This document shows, piece after piece, positions 56,425-64,000 of a stretch of 64,000 nt of DNA. Numbering within the stretch: the first letter of the stretch is position 1; each line of letters opens with the position of its first letter. Under the pieces are notes generated by a model that saw nothing but the letters and a program-made list of their open reading frames with translations, had not been told where the DNA came from and did not search any database. Both the position numbers and the translations under genes were made by a program. Source of the stretch: Candidatus Woesearchaeota archaeon (GTDB taxonomy: Archaea > Nanobdellota > Nanobdellia > Woesearchaeales > JAFGPW01); the NCBI GenBank assembly GCA_016935985.1, contig JAFGPW010000006.1:25047-89046 (forward strand), given 5' to 3'.

Positions 56425-58536
56425 TTGACATCAGGAGAGCAGATGGCAGCGCTCGAGGAGATTCTCAACGGACAGCAGGAAGGCTCCTGGCTCCTGAAGG
56501 ACCGCTATGAGTCACTCCTTTCCCATATCAGGAAGAACCGGCTCGACCGGTGGGAGTATCGGCTCCTGAAGGCATTCCTCGATGCCAGGAATGACGAGCC
56601 GGTCGGAAGCTCAGGGTATGCCAGGAAGAGGGATGAGGCCTACCGGCGGCTCGGGAAACGGCTCCTGACACAGGCGAAGCGATGGGGATACTCTCCCCTC
56701 CCCGATACGCACCTATCGAAGGAACTGGGTGATATCATGGACGGCACCGGCGGACGCGAAGGGAACTGGCTTCTCGAGAACAGATTCACAAACCTGAATA
56801 ACTATGTGACAAGCCAGCAGAGATCAAAGGAGGAGCTCGAACAGGTGATAGGCTATATCGAGCGGTATCTCAAGAGGTATGAGCCGATACTCCAGAACGC
56901 CGCCCCCGGCTCTCAGGACCGTATCGCGAGGAAGGTACACACCATGTGGAAAGTCTATGCTGAGACGAACGAACGCCTCAATGCCATCTATCGCCAGGAA
57001 GAGGCCGAGCAGGAGGCCACGGCAGCGAGAAGCCTCACTGGCAGGATCAAGGACAGCTATTCCCGCGTCAGGCGATTCCTGGACGAGAAGAACCCGATCC
57101 CCTTACCTTACCGCCCGGTATTCAACCTTGCGGCCTTGAGCGCGCTCATCCTCGGCGCGTCAGCAGCGAACGGCGGGAAGGATGCGCCAACCGACCCGGC
57201 GCTGTTCCTCGCACCGAGCTCGACCCATGTCGCCGCATCGGCAGCCCCCATGCCTGATCCGGCCTGGACCTTGCCGATCCCTGACACCGGCGTCGCCTAT
57301 GTCTATTTCAAGGATGACGGGAAGCTCGGCTTCAAGACCCATGAGCAGGCGTTCTGGGAGGACAACCGGTTCGCCAACCGGTACCGACACCGCGCCGAGC
57401 AGGTCGAGAAAATTGTCAGGGAAATCATCCCGCATTGGGTCGACATCTTCAGCAGGAAGAACCCCCGCGACCTCGCCGACACCAGGCGCTTCGTCGATCC
57501 TAAGAAGGCGAGACGCTACGTCACCGCGCTCTTCTGGGCAGAGAACTCGCTCCATCACTATGATGTCGACGAGAAGGGGAATGCGAAGGTGCCGATCGGC
57601 GTCGAGTATGTCGACGGCGAGAAGGTGAGCGTCGGCGCAGCCGGCCTCGCACAGATCAAGCGGTCTACTGTGGACCTCATCATGCAGATATTCGAGACCG
57701 ACTCCACAGATCACCTGAAGGTGATCAATCCCGACTCGGCGGTCTATGGGACTTCGGACCTCGCGATCAACGCGAACGCCGGCGCCGGCATCGCCTATTT
57801 CCTGCACAACGCGCGCCGGCTCGGCCTCGACAAGGCGATACCCGCCTATTATGGCGGCACGGGGGATGTCATCGACGCCCTCGACACGCTGGTCAAGAAC
57901 GGTGCCGATCCGCGCAGCGTCCCCGCCGACTCGCTCATCAAGCATGTGAACAGCCCCGAGCGCTCCGGAACCCATTATGGCAACACCATCGAACGGAAGC
58001 GGAGGCTCGAGAAGAAGGGCGAGGAGAAGGTCATCGGCGAGCTGAAGGCCCACTATGCGATCGACTCCATCATCAGGCCAGGGCTGAAGCACGCCCAGAG
58101 TCTCGCCAGCAGGCAGAAGATTTCCTACCTCTCCGACCTCGTCGCGTTCCAGGAACGCATCCTGCAGGACGAGACCGCAGGACCTGACTATGTATGGTCG
58201 GAGAAGAGGCTCCTCCTCCAGGGGTACCTCACCCTCGGCGACGCGCTCGAGTCCTCAGGCGCCTCGGGCGATCTCGTCCAGGCGAAGGCGGTCTACGAGA
58301 AGGCGTATGGGCTCGCTTCCGGCGACCCGGCGGTGCAGCAGGCACTCACCCGCACCAAAAAGACGCTCGAGGAGGATGAGGTCAGTCCGAAGATAGGAAA
58401 GGATCTCGCGATCGGGCCGCTCTCTTCGCTGCAGGAGCCGGCGTACACCAGGCCGCCGAAGGAGCTGGATGGAGTGAAGCAGCGCTATCAGGCGCGCGCC
58501 CCTACGAAACGGCATTATCGCCGGCAGAAGGCCTGA
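56425..58536 (+). CDS. Putative lytic-transglycosylase-like (SLT fold) protein (703 aa)
   Basis: LFWAENSLHHYD...SVGAAGLAQIKRSTV...NANAGAGIAYFLHNA...IPAYYGGTGDVIDAL matches the SLT E / GAxGLxQ / N..G..Y / AYxxGxG pattern. Confidence 0.65.
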   Translation: MTSGEQMAALEEILNGQQEGSWLLKDRYESLLSHIRKNRLDRWEYRLLKAFLDARNDEPVGSSGYARKRDEAYRRLGKRLLTQAKRWGYSPLPDTHLSKELGDIMDGTGGREGNWLLENRFTNLNNYVTSQQRSKEELEQVIGYIERYLKRYEPILQNAAPGSQDRIARKVHTMWKVYAETNERLNAIYRQEEAEQEATAARSLTGRIKDSYSRVRRFLDEKNPIPLPYRPVFNLAALSALILGASAANGGKDAPTDPALFLAPSSTHVAASAAPMPDPAWTLPIPDTGVAYVYFKDDGKLGFKTHEQAFWEDNRFANRYRHRAEQVEKIVREIIPHWVDIFSRKNPRDLADTRRFVDPKKARRYVTALFWAENSLHHYDVDEKGNAKVPIGVEYVDGEKVSVGAAGLAQIKRSTVDLIMQIFETDSTDHLKVINPDSAVYGTSDLAINANAGAGIAYFLHNARRLGLDKAIPAYYGGTGDVIDALDTLVKNGADPRSVPADSLIKHVNSPERSGTHYGNTIERKRRLEKKGEEKVIGELKAHYAIDSIIRPGLKHAQSLASRQKISYLSDLVAFQERILQDETAGPDYVWSEKRLLLQGYLTLGDALESSGASGDLVQAKAVYEKAYGLASGDPAVQQALTRTKKTLEEDEVSPKIGKDLAIGPLSSLQEPAYTRPPKELDGVKQRYQARAPTKRHYRRQKA

Positions 58537-58587
58537 GCGGTTTCAACAAAGCTTATATATGCGACGCGTCTTGGGAACACCAAAGAG

Positions 58588-59670
58588 GTGGCATTCCCCG
58601 TGAAGGCGGCGCATCGCACCAGGCTCTTCCTGATATTCTTCATCGTCATAGCGGCGCTCGCCTTCCTCATCGTCCGGCCCTTCATCGTCGCCATCATCCT
58701 CGGCCTCATCCTCGCCTACCTCCTGATTCCGGCCTATGACCGCCTCGACGGAATCGTCAGGCAGAAGACAGTCTCGGCGATCCTGCTCTCGCTTGCGGTC
58801 GTGCTGGTGGTGGTGGTCCCGCTCTCGCTCTTCTCGAACGCGCTCATCAGGGAGTCCTACCTCTCCTACATCCACATCAAGCAGCAGATCTACAGCGACA
58901 ACGTCCTCGGCATCGACTGCACCAACCAGACCGGTCTCGTCTGCGGGGTGAACAGCCTCATCGTCGATCTCACCGGGCAGCCGCAGGTCAAGGCGTCGAT
59001 CGACAGCCTGCTGGAGCGCGGGACCGAGTATGTCATCGGGAAGGCGACGGACGCGATCGTCCAGGCGCCGCTCTTCTTCCTCAACATCTTCATCATGTTC
59101 TTCGTCATGTTCTTCACCTTCATCGATGGCAGGGCCTTCTACCGGAAGACGGTCAGCCTGCTGCCCCTGTCGCGGAAGCACAGCGAGCAGCTCACCCAGC
59201 GCGTCTCGTCGGTCATCTACGCGGTGATCGTCGGGCAGCTCGTCACCGCGATGGCGCAGGGCTTCATCGCCGGGATCGGCTATTACCTCTTCGGCCTCTC
59301 TTCAGTCATCCTGCTGACGGTGCTCACCGCCTTCTTCGCGCTCATCCCGGTCCTCGGGACAGCGGTCGTGTGGGCGCCGGCGGCCGTCTTCCTGGCGCTC
59401 CAGGGGCTCCAGACCGGCGACCTGAGCATGATGGCCAAGGGCGCAGGCCTCCTCCTCTACGGCATCTTGATCATCGCGACGATAGACAACATCATCAAGC
59501 CGAAGATCATCGGCGACCGGTCGGGGATCCATCCGGTCCTCGCCATGATCGGCGTTCTCGGCGGCATCCATCTCCTCGGTATCGCAGGCGTGATCATCGG
59601 CCCGCTCATCATGGCGCTCCTGGTGTCTACGCTCGAGATCTATGAGGAGCTGAACGGGGTGGCGCAATGA
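58588..59670 (+). CDS. AI-2E family (UPF0118) permease-like protein (360 aa)
   Basis: GTG start; multi-TM, IDNIIKPKIIGDRSGIHPVLAMIGVLGGIHLLGIAGVIIGPLI. Confidence 0.9.
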   Translation: MAFPVKAAHRTRLFLIFFIVIAALAFLIVRPFIVAIILGLILAYLLIPAYDRLDGIVRQKTVSAILLSLAVVLVVVVPLSLFSNALIRESYLSYIHIKQQIYSDNVLGIDCTNQTGLVCGVNSLIVDLTGQPQVKASIDSLLERGTEYVIGKATDAIVQAPLFFLNIFIMFFVMFFTFIDGRAFYRKTVSLLPLSRKHSEQLTQRVSSVIYAVIVGQLVTAMAQGFIAGIGYYLFGLSSVILLTVLTAFFALIPVLGTAVVWAPAAVFLALQGLQTGDLSMMAKGAGLLLYGILIIATIDNIIKPKIIGDRSGIHPVLAMIGVLGGIHLLGIAGVIIGPLIMALLVSTLEIYEELNGVAQ

Positions 59671-61169
59671 AGCTCAAGGCGCAGGTGAAGCGATATGAGA
59701 CCGGCGGTCCGCTCGTCTCGGTCCTCTCGGCAAGCGATGCGCAGCTCCTCGACCTCCATGTCGGCGACCGCATCCGGCTCACCAAAGGCAGGAACGAGGC
59801 GACGGCCATCGTCGACATCGCGCGCAGCGCAGGGGTGAGGACGGGGACGGTCATCGTCTTCGATGAGACCGCTAAAAAGCTCGGATGCGCGAGCGGCGAT
59901 GCGCTCACCATCACTCTCCAGAACAAGCCGGCGTCGGTCGGCTATATCAGGAAGAAGCTGGCGGGAAAGACGCTTTCGAACCAGCAGATCGGCGAGATCG
60001 TCCAGGACATCGTCAGGAACCGGCTCGACTCGGTCGAGGCGACATACTTCGTCGCCGGCTGCTTCACGCGCGGGATGAGCATGCGTGAGACGATCGCGCT
60101 CACCAACTCGATGGTGCGCTACGGCGAGATCCTCAGGCTCGACGAGCGCCCGGTCATCGACAAGCACTGCATCGGCGGTGTCCCAGGGAACCGGACGACC
60201 ATGGTCATGGTGCCGATCATCGCGGCCGCCGGCCTCACCATCCCCAAGACCTCCTCGCGGAGCATCACGAGCCCGGCAGGGACCGCAGACACGATGGAGG
60301 TTCTCGCGCCGGTCGCGTTCCCGGTCGATCAGCTCAAGCGGATCGTCGGCAAGCACAAGGGGTGCATCGTCTGGGGCGGCGCGATGAACCTCGCGGGCGC
60401 CGACGACATCCTGATCCACCTTCGCCATCCCCTCTCCCTCGACCCGCAGGGCATGCTCCTCGCCTCCATCATGGCGAAGAAGAAATCCGTGTCGGCGACG
60501 CATATCCTGATCGACATCCCGGTCGGCCACGGCGCGAAGATCGAGCGCAAGCGGGAGGCGCTCGCGCTCAAGAAGCAGTTCCTGACGCTCGCGAAAGAGC
60601 TCCGCATGAAGGCGAAGGTCATCCTCACCGACGGAAGCCAGCCGATCGGGAACGGCCTCGGCCCGGCGCTCGAGGCCCGCGACGTCCTCTATGTCCTGCA
60701 GAACCATCCCGCCGCCCCGCGCGACCTGCGGGAGAAGTCCCTCCTGATGGCAGGGCTCGTCTTCGAGATGGCGAAAGCGGTGAAGAGGGGCATGGGCTAC
60801 GACCTCGCGCTCGGCATCCTCGATAACGGCGAGGCGTGGCTGAAGATGAAGGCGATCATCGAGGCGCAGGGAGGAACGGTAACCGACCCACGGCAGATAC
60901 GGCTCGGCAGGTATTCGAAGGACGTGTGCGCGACCAGGCCAGGGACGGTCAGGTCCTTCGAGAACCGGATCATCGCGAAGACCGCGAGGATCGCCGGAGC
61001 GCCTGAGGACAAGGAAGCGGGGATCTACCTCCGCAAGAGGGTAGGGGACCAGGTCCGGAAAGGCGAGCCGCTCTTCACAATCTATTCAGATTCGAAGGAG
61101 AAGATACGCTTCGCGATGGAGTATTACCAGCAGAACCAGGGCATCATCCTGCGGAACCGGTCTCATTGA
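59667..61169 (+). CDS. deoA: AMP phosphorylase (thymidine phosphorylase-like)
   Basis: MSMRETIALTNSMV, DKHCIGGVPGNRTTMVMVPIIAAAGLTIPKTSSRSITSPAGTADTMEVL. Confidence 0.92.
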   Translation: MKLKAQVKRYETGGPLVSVLSASDAQLLDLHVGDRIRLTKGRNEATAIVDIARSAGVRTGTVIVFDETAKKLGCASGDALTITLQNKPASVGYIRKKLAGKTLSNQQIGEIVQDIVRNRLDSVEATYFVAGCFTRGMSMRETIALTNSMVRYGEILRLDERPVIDKHCIGGVPGNRTTMVMVPIIAAAGLTIPKTSSRSITSPAGTADTMEVLAPVAFPVDQLKRIVGKHKGCIVWGGAMNLAGADDILIHLRHPLSLDPQGMLLASIMAKKKSVSATHILIDIPVGHGAKIERKREALALKKQFLTLAKELRMKAKVILTDGSQPIGNGLGPALEARDVLYVLQNHPAAPRDLREKSLLMAGLVFEMAKAVKRGMGYDLALGILDNGEAWLKMKAIIEAQGGTVTDPRQIRLGRYSKDVCATRPGTVRSFENRIIAKTARIAGAPEDKEAGIYLRKRVGDQVRKGEPLFTIYSDSKEKIRFAMEYYQQNQGIILRNRSH

Positions 61170-61596
61170 GGATATACCATTTCCTGACGCTGCCGCAGAC
61201 GTAGGTCGCGTTCAGGTACTTCTCGAGGGTGCCGAACTGCGCGTGATAGGCATAGCTCCTGTTCTCCGGATGCAGATGCCACTGCCTGATCGCGTCCGTG
61301 AGCGAGTCGCTGTAATAGTTCTCATACGCGTAGTCGACAATCACCTGGTTGTAGGAGCGGTAGGTCCCGCGTTCGGCGCACAGGCAGCCGATGACCTCGG
61401 CATGGGCATTCGACCGCGCGATCTCGATCTCGCCGAGGCGCAGGGAGAGAGGAGCTATATAATAATCCGTATAGCAGCTCCGGCAATCCTTCTCCTCGAA
61501 GCATTCGGGGTGCGGGATGCCGAAGAGCAGCAGGTATCCTGCAACGAGGAGGATGACGACAATCGCCGATGCCACGCCGATGATGCGCGCCTGCAT
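61144..61596 (-). CDS. Small membrane-anchored extracellular protein (150 aa)
   Basis: ORF with N-terminal TM. Confidence 0.6.
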   Translation of the reverse strand: MQARIIGVASAIVVILLVAGYLLLFGIPHPECFEEKDCRSCYTDYYIAPLSLRLGEIEIARSNAHAEVIGCLCAERGTYRSYNQVIVDYAYENYYSDSLTDAIRQWHLHPENRSYAYHAQFGTLEKYLNATYVCGSVRKWYILNETGSAG

Positions 61597-61871
61597 ACTG
61601 CTGCTTGAGATGGATGAATATTAAAAGGTTTGGATGGGGAAAGGATGGCGCGGGGGCCGGGATTCGTTCCCGGCGATGGTTCTGTCCATCGATGTTCGGC
61701 AATCGGAGAGTGCAGGCATCCCAGCAACGGGTTGCGCCATTCGTGACACCGAGGGTCGGCGTGCGCTGCCGCTTAGCCGACCTCTTGTTCGGAAAGTTCA
61801 GTCCGTGAGGCTGGAGCGGAGCGGAACGCCCCGCTTGAGCCGCCTCGGATTCTAACCTTGCCGAAGGTTAG

Positions 61872-61970
61872 CGCCGGAGCTGGGATTCGAACCCAGAGAC
61901 CCCGAAGGGAACTGGCTTTCGTGGGATCAGCACTCAAGGCCAGCGCACTACCAGGTTATGCGACTCCGGC
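61872..61970 (-). tRNA. tRNA-Ser (anticodon TGA, + strand 61934-61936), short intron ~61918-61932
   Basis: gccggag/ctccggc acceptor, ctggc/gccag stem, long variable arm, ctggg-ttcgaat-cccag T-arm, G73. Confidence 0.85.
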
Positions 61971-62025
61971 ATGAGGGCGAGGTCAGGCGGCCGCATATAT
62001 AAAAGTTGCCCGGCGTGGCCAAGGA

Positions 62026-62211
62026 TCAATCCTTCTTCTCAGGAGGGAGCAGTATCGGCACGCCGTCCTTCACCGGATACCTCTGGTCGCATTTGGTGCA
62101 GAAGACGTTCCTCTTGCCGTCATCCCATCTCAGCTCGCCCTTGCAGACCGGACAGGAGAGCATCTCGAAGAGCTCCTTCGGGATCGGATCGGGCTTGGTG
62201 GTCTCGCTCAT
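62026..62211 (-). CDS. Trm112-like zinc-binding protein (61 aa)
   Basis: LFEMLSCPVCKGELRW...FCTKCDQRYPVKDGVPILL. Confidence 0.85.
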   Translation of the reverse strand: MSETTKPDPIPKELFEMLSCPVCKGELRWDDGKRNVFCTKCDQRYPVKDGVPILLPPEKKD

Positions 62212-62512
62212 GCTGGTACCTATGAACTGAGAACCTGCTCGCGTTTATATACATTTCGCAATGATTTAAATCGATTTTCTGGCATGAAGTGACGATATTT
62301 TTAAAAGATTATCCTGGATAAACAAAAAGTTTATATATGAAACCTGACTCCTCTTTATATAGTTATCGACAAAGTGACGTTTGGGGGTTCCACACATCGA
62401 TATCATGCCATGCAGGATCGTGGCATGCACTGACATCCTCACGGGCTAAGCGCGCGGCAGGACCGCGGATAGCGACCGGATCCCTGACCCATCACACGCA
62501 TCGGTGATAGCA

Positions 62513-63451
62513 ATGCCACAAAGCGGATATGTCAAGAAATGCCCCGAATGCGGGAGCATCAACCTCTTCCTGAACCGTGAGAAAGGCGAGATCATCTGCA
62601 AGGACTGCGGCCTCGTCGTCGAGGAGAAGATGGTCGACTTCAGCCAGGAATGGCGGGAGTTCGATTCAGAGGACGGCGAGAGCAGGCGTAGGACCGGCGC
62701 GCCCATGACCTACACCCAATATGACCAGGGTCTCGGCACCGAGGTCGGGAGGAAAGCCGACCTCTACACCCTCGATAACAAGGACCGGAACAAGTTCTTC
62801 CGCCTGCGGAAGTGGCAGTACCGGATCAGCACCGCGATTGAGCGCAACCTCAAGCTCGCGCTCGCCGAGCTCAAGCGGGTCTCGAGCTACCTCAAGCTCC
62901 CCAAGTCGGTGGAGGAGGAGGCTGCACGCATCTATACCCTAGCGGTGCAGCGCGGGCTCGTCAGGGGGAGGAGCATGGAATCCGTCGTCGCCGGCGCGCT
63001 CTACGCCGCCTGCAGGCGGCATGACGTGCCGCGGACGCTCGACGAGCTCTCCGAAGCCTCCGGCATCGAGAAGAAGGAAATCGGCAGGACCTACCGGTTC
63101 GTCACCCGCGAGCTCGGGATCACGATCCTGCCCTCGAACCCGGCAGACTACATCGCCCGGTTCAGCTCTGCGCTCAAGCTCACGGCGGAGACCCAGAGCA
63201 GGTCTATCGAGATCCTCGAGTCCGCCCATAAGGCGGAGCTCACCTCAGGCCGGGGCCCGACCGGCATCGCCGCAGCGGCGCTGTATGTCTCCGCCCTCAT
63301 CCATGGCGAGAAGCGGACCCAGCGCGAGGTGGCGGACGTCGCGGGCGTGACCGAGGTCACGATCAGGAACCGCTACAAGGAGCTCCTCGACAAGCTCAAA
63401 CTCGAGAAGGAGATCAAGAAGACCAAGAAGAAGCGCAAGAGCGAGGAGTGA
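62513..63451 (+). CDS. tfb: Transcription initiation factor B (TFB)
   Basis: N-term CPECGS...ICKDCGLVVEE zinc ribbon and two cyclin-like repeats; ATG 62513 preferred over GTG 62504. Confidence 0.95.
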   Translation: MPQSGYVKKCPECGSINLFLNREKGEIICKDCGLVVEEKMVDFSQEWREFDSEDGESRRRTGAPMTYTQYDQGLGTEVGRKADLYTLDNKDRNKFFRLRKWQYRISTAIERNLKLALAELKRVSSYLKLPKSVEEEAARIYTLAVQRGLVRGRSMESVVAGALYAACRRHDVPRTLDELSEASGIEKKEIGRTYRFVTRELGITILPSNPADYIARFSSALKLTAETQSRSIEILESAHKAELTSGRGPTGIAAAALYVSALIHGEKRTQREVADVAGVTEVTIRNRYKELLDKLKLEKEIKKTKKKRKSEE

Positions 63452-63493
63452 TCCCAGCGATCCTTCATCATTGGTTTCCGTTCTGAAAAAGGG

Positions 63494-63868
63494 GTGATGA
63501 GAGAGCGAGAGTGCTCTACCATGCGAGATACCCCCTATGGCAAGAGAGGCCAGCTGCTGGTCGGCGTGCTAGTGATAGTAATAGTTCTCATAGCGATCGC
63601 CTGGCTCGTCAGCGTGGCGAAGCGGGAGTGCGGCTCGAACGCTGACTGCGGGACGAACCAGTACTGCGGTTCCGACGATGCGTGCCATGACATGCCGATC
63701 ATCACCGAGACGGTCTACCGGAACAGCCTCCTCGGCCCGGCGTTCATTATCGGCATCGCGATCATCATAGGGTTCTGGATCCACGCCCGTCTCGGCCGCG
63801 ATCAACCGCCGCAGGGACGCGTGCCCCCTACTGAACCGCGCAGGTCACGGCTGCCGATGCGCAAGTAG
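63494..63868 (+). CDS. Small membrane protein with Cys-rich extracellular segment (124 aa)
   Basis: ORF with two hydrophobic segments; ECGSNADCGTNQYCGSDDACHD. Confidence 0.65.
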   Translation: MMRERECSTMRDTPYGKRGQLLVGVLVIVIVLIAIAWLVSVAKRECGSNADCGTNQYCGSDDACHDMPIITETVYRNSLLGPAFIIGIAIIIGFWIHARLGRDQPPQGRVPPTEPRRSRLPMRK

Positions 63869-63901
63869 GAGTGATCGGCAGGGACGTGAGGACCATCGTT
63901 A

Positions 63902-64000
63902 TCAGAACGCATGGCGTTTCCTTTCGAAATCGACGACTCTTCCGTCCCGTATCAAGACCCCTTCTTTCTGCAGCATCGCCTCCTTCGAGCCGCCGCCAGA
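63902..64000 (-). CDS. C-terminal fragment of a gene running off the window (...GGGSKEAMLQKEGVLIRDGRVVDFERKRHAF*)
   Basis: Open frame on minus strand through window edge; function not assigned. Confidence 0.4.
   Translation of the reverse strand, partial: SGGGSKEAMLQKEGVLIRDGRVVDFERKRHAF

Noticed and set aside
61640-61860. RNase P or SRP RNA on either strand
   Set aside because: ACAGAA and GGAAAG-like strings lie on opposite strands and the conserved regions are not in order.
1-64000. CRISPR arrays, cas genes or rRNA
   Set aside because: No regularly spaced repeats and no recognisable Cas or rRNA sequence seen by eye.

Overview
The window is archaeal chromosomal DNA: TFB with a zinc ribbon, an AMP phosphorylase, TATA-type promoters and tRNAs with introns at position 37/38. 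The exact lineage cannot be set from sequence alone. Positions 1-22446 hold a one-directional cluster of very large secreted or membrane-anchored, N-glycosylation-sequon-rich, Cys-rich proteins, including a probable cohesin + FN3 protein. The rest is mixed-strand housekeeping and accessory genes: an NTase-HEPN fusion, CBS, an MscS-C39 fusion, S41, M23, SLT-like, TldD-like, UPF0182, CaCA exchanger, radical SAM, an FAD disulfide oxidoreductase, an AI-2E-type permease, AMP phosphorylase, Trm112-like and TFB. Four tRNA genes were recognised (Leu-TAA, Thr-GGT, Val-GAC, Ser-TGA), and all four appear to contain introns. The most interesting signals are: (i) a ~254-bp element at the 3' end of tRNA-Thr, with a 16-bp direct repeat, imperfect terminal inverted repeats and a 52-aa membrane micro-ORF absent from the ORF track; (ii) a recurring 8-Cys module ending in CCC, shared by two giant surface proteins; (iii) an MscS-channel/C39-peptidase fusion; (iv) a pseudo-NTase/NTase/HEPN-like fusion; (v) SLT-like and M23 wall-hydrolase-type proteins in an archaeon; (vi) a homopolymer frameshift at 40399-40403. 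All family assignments come from reading motifs by eye; no database search was run.
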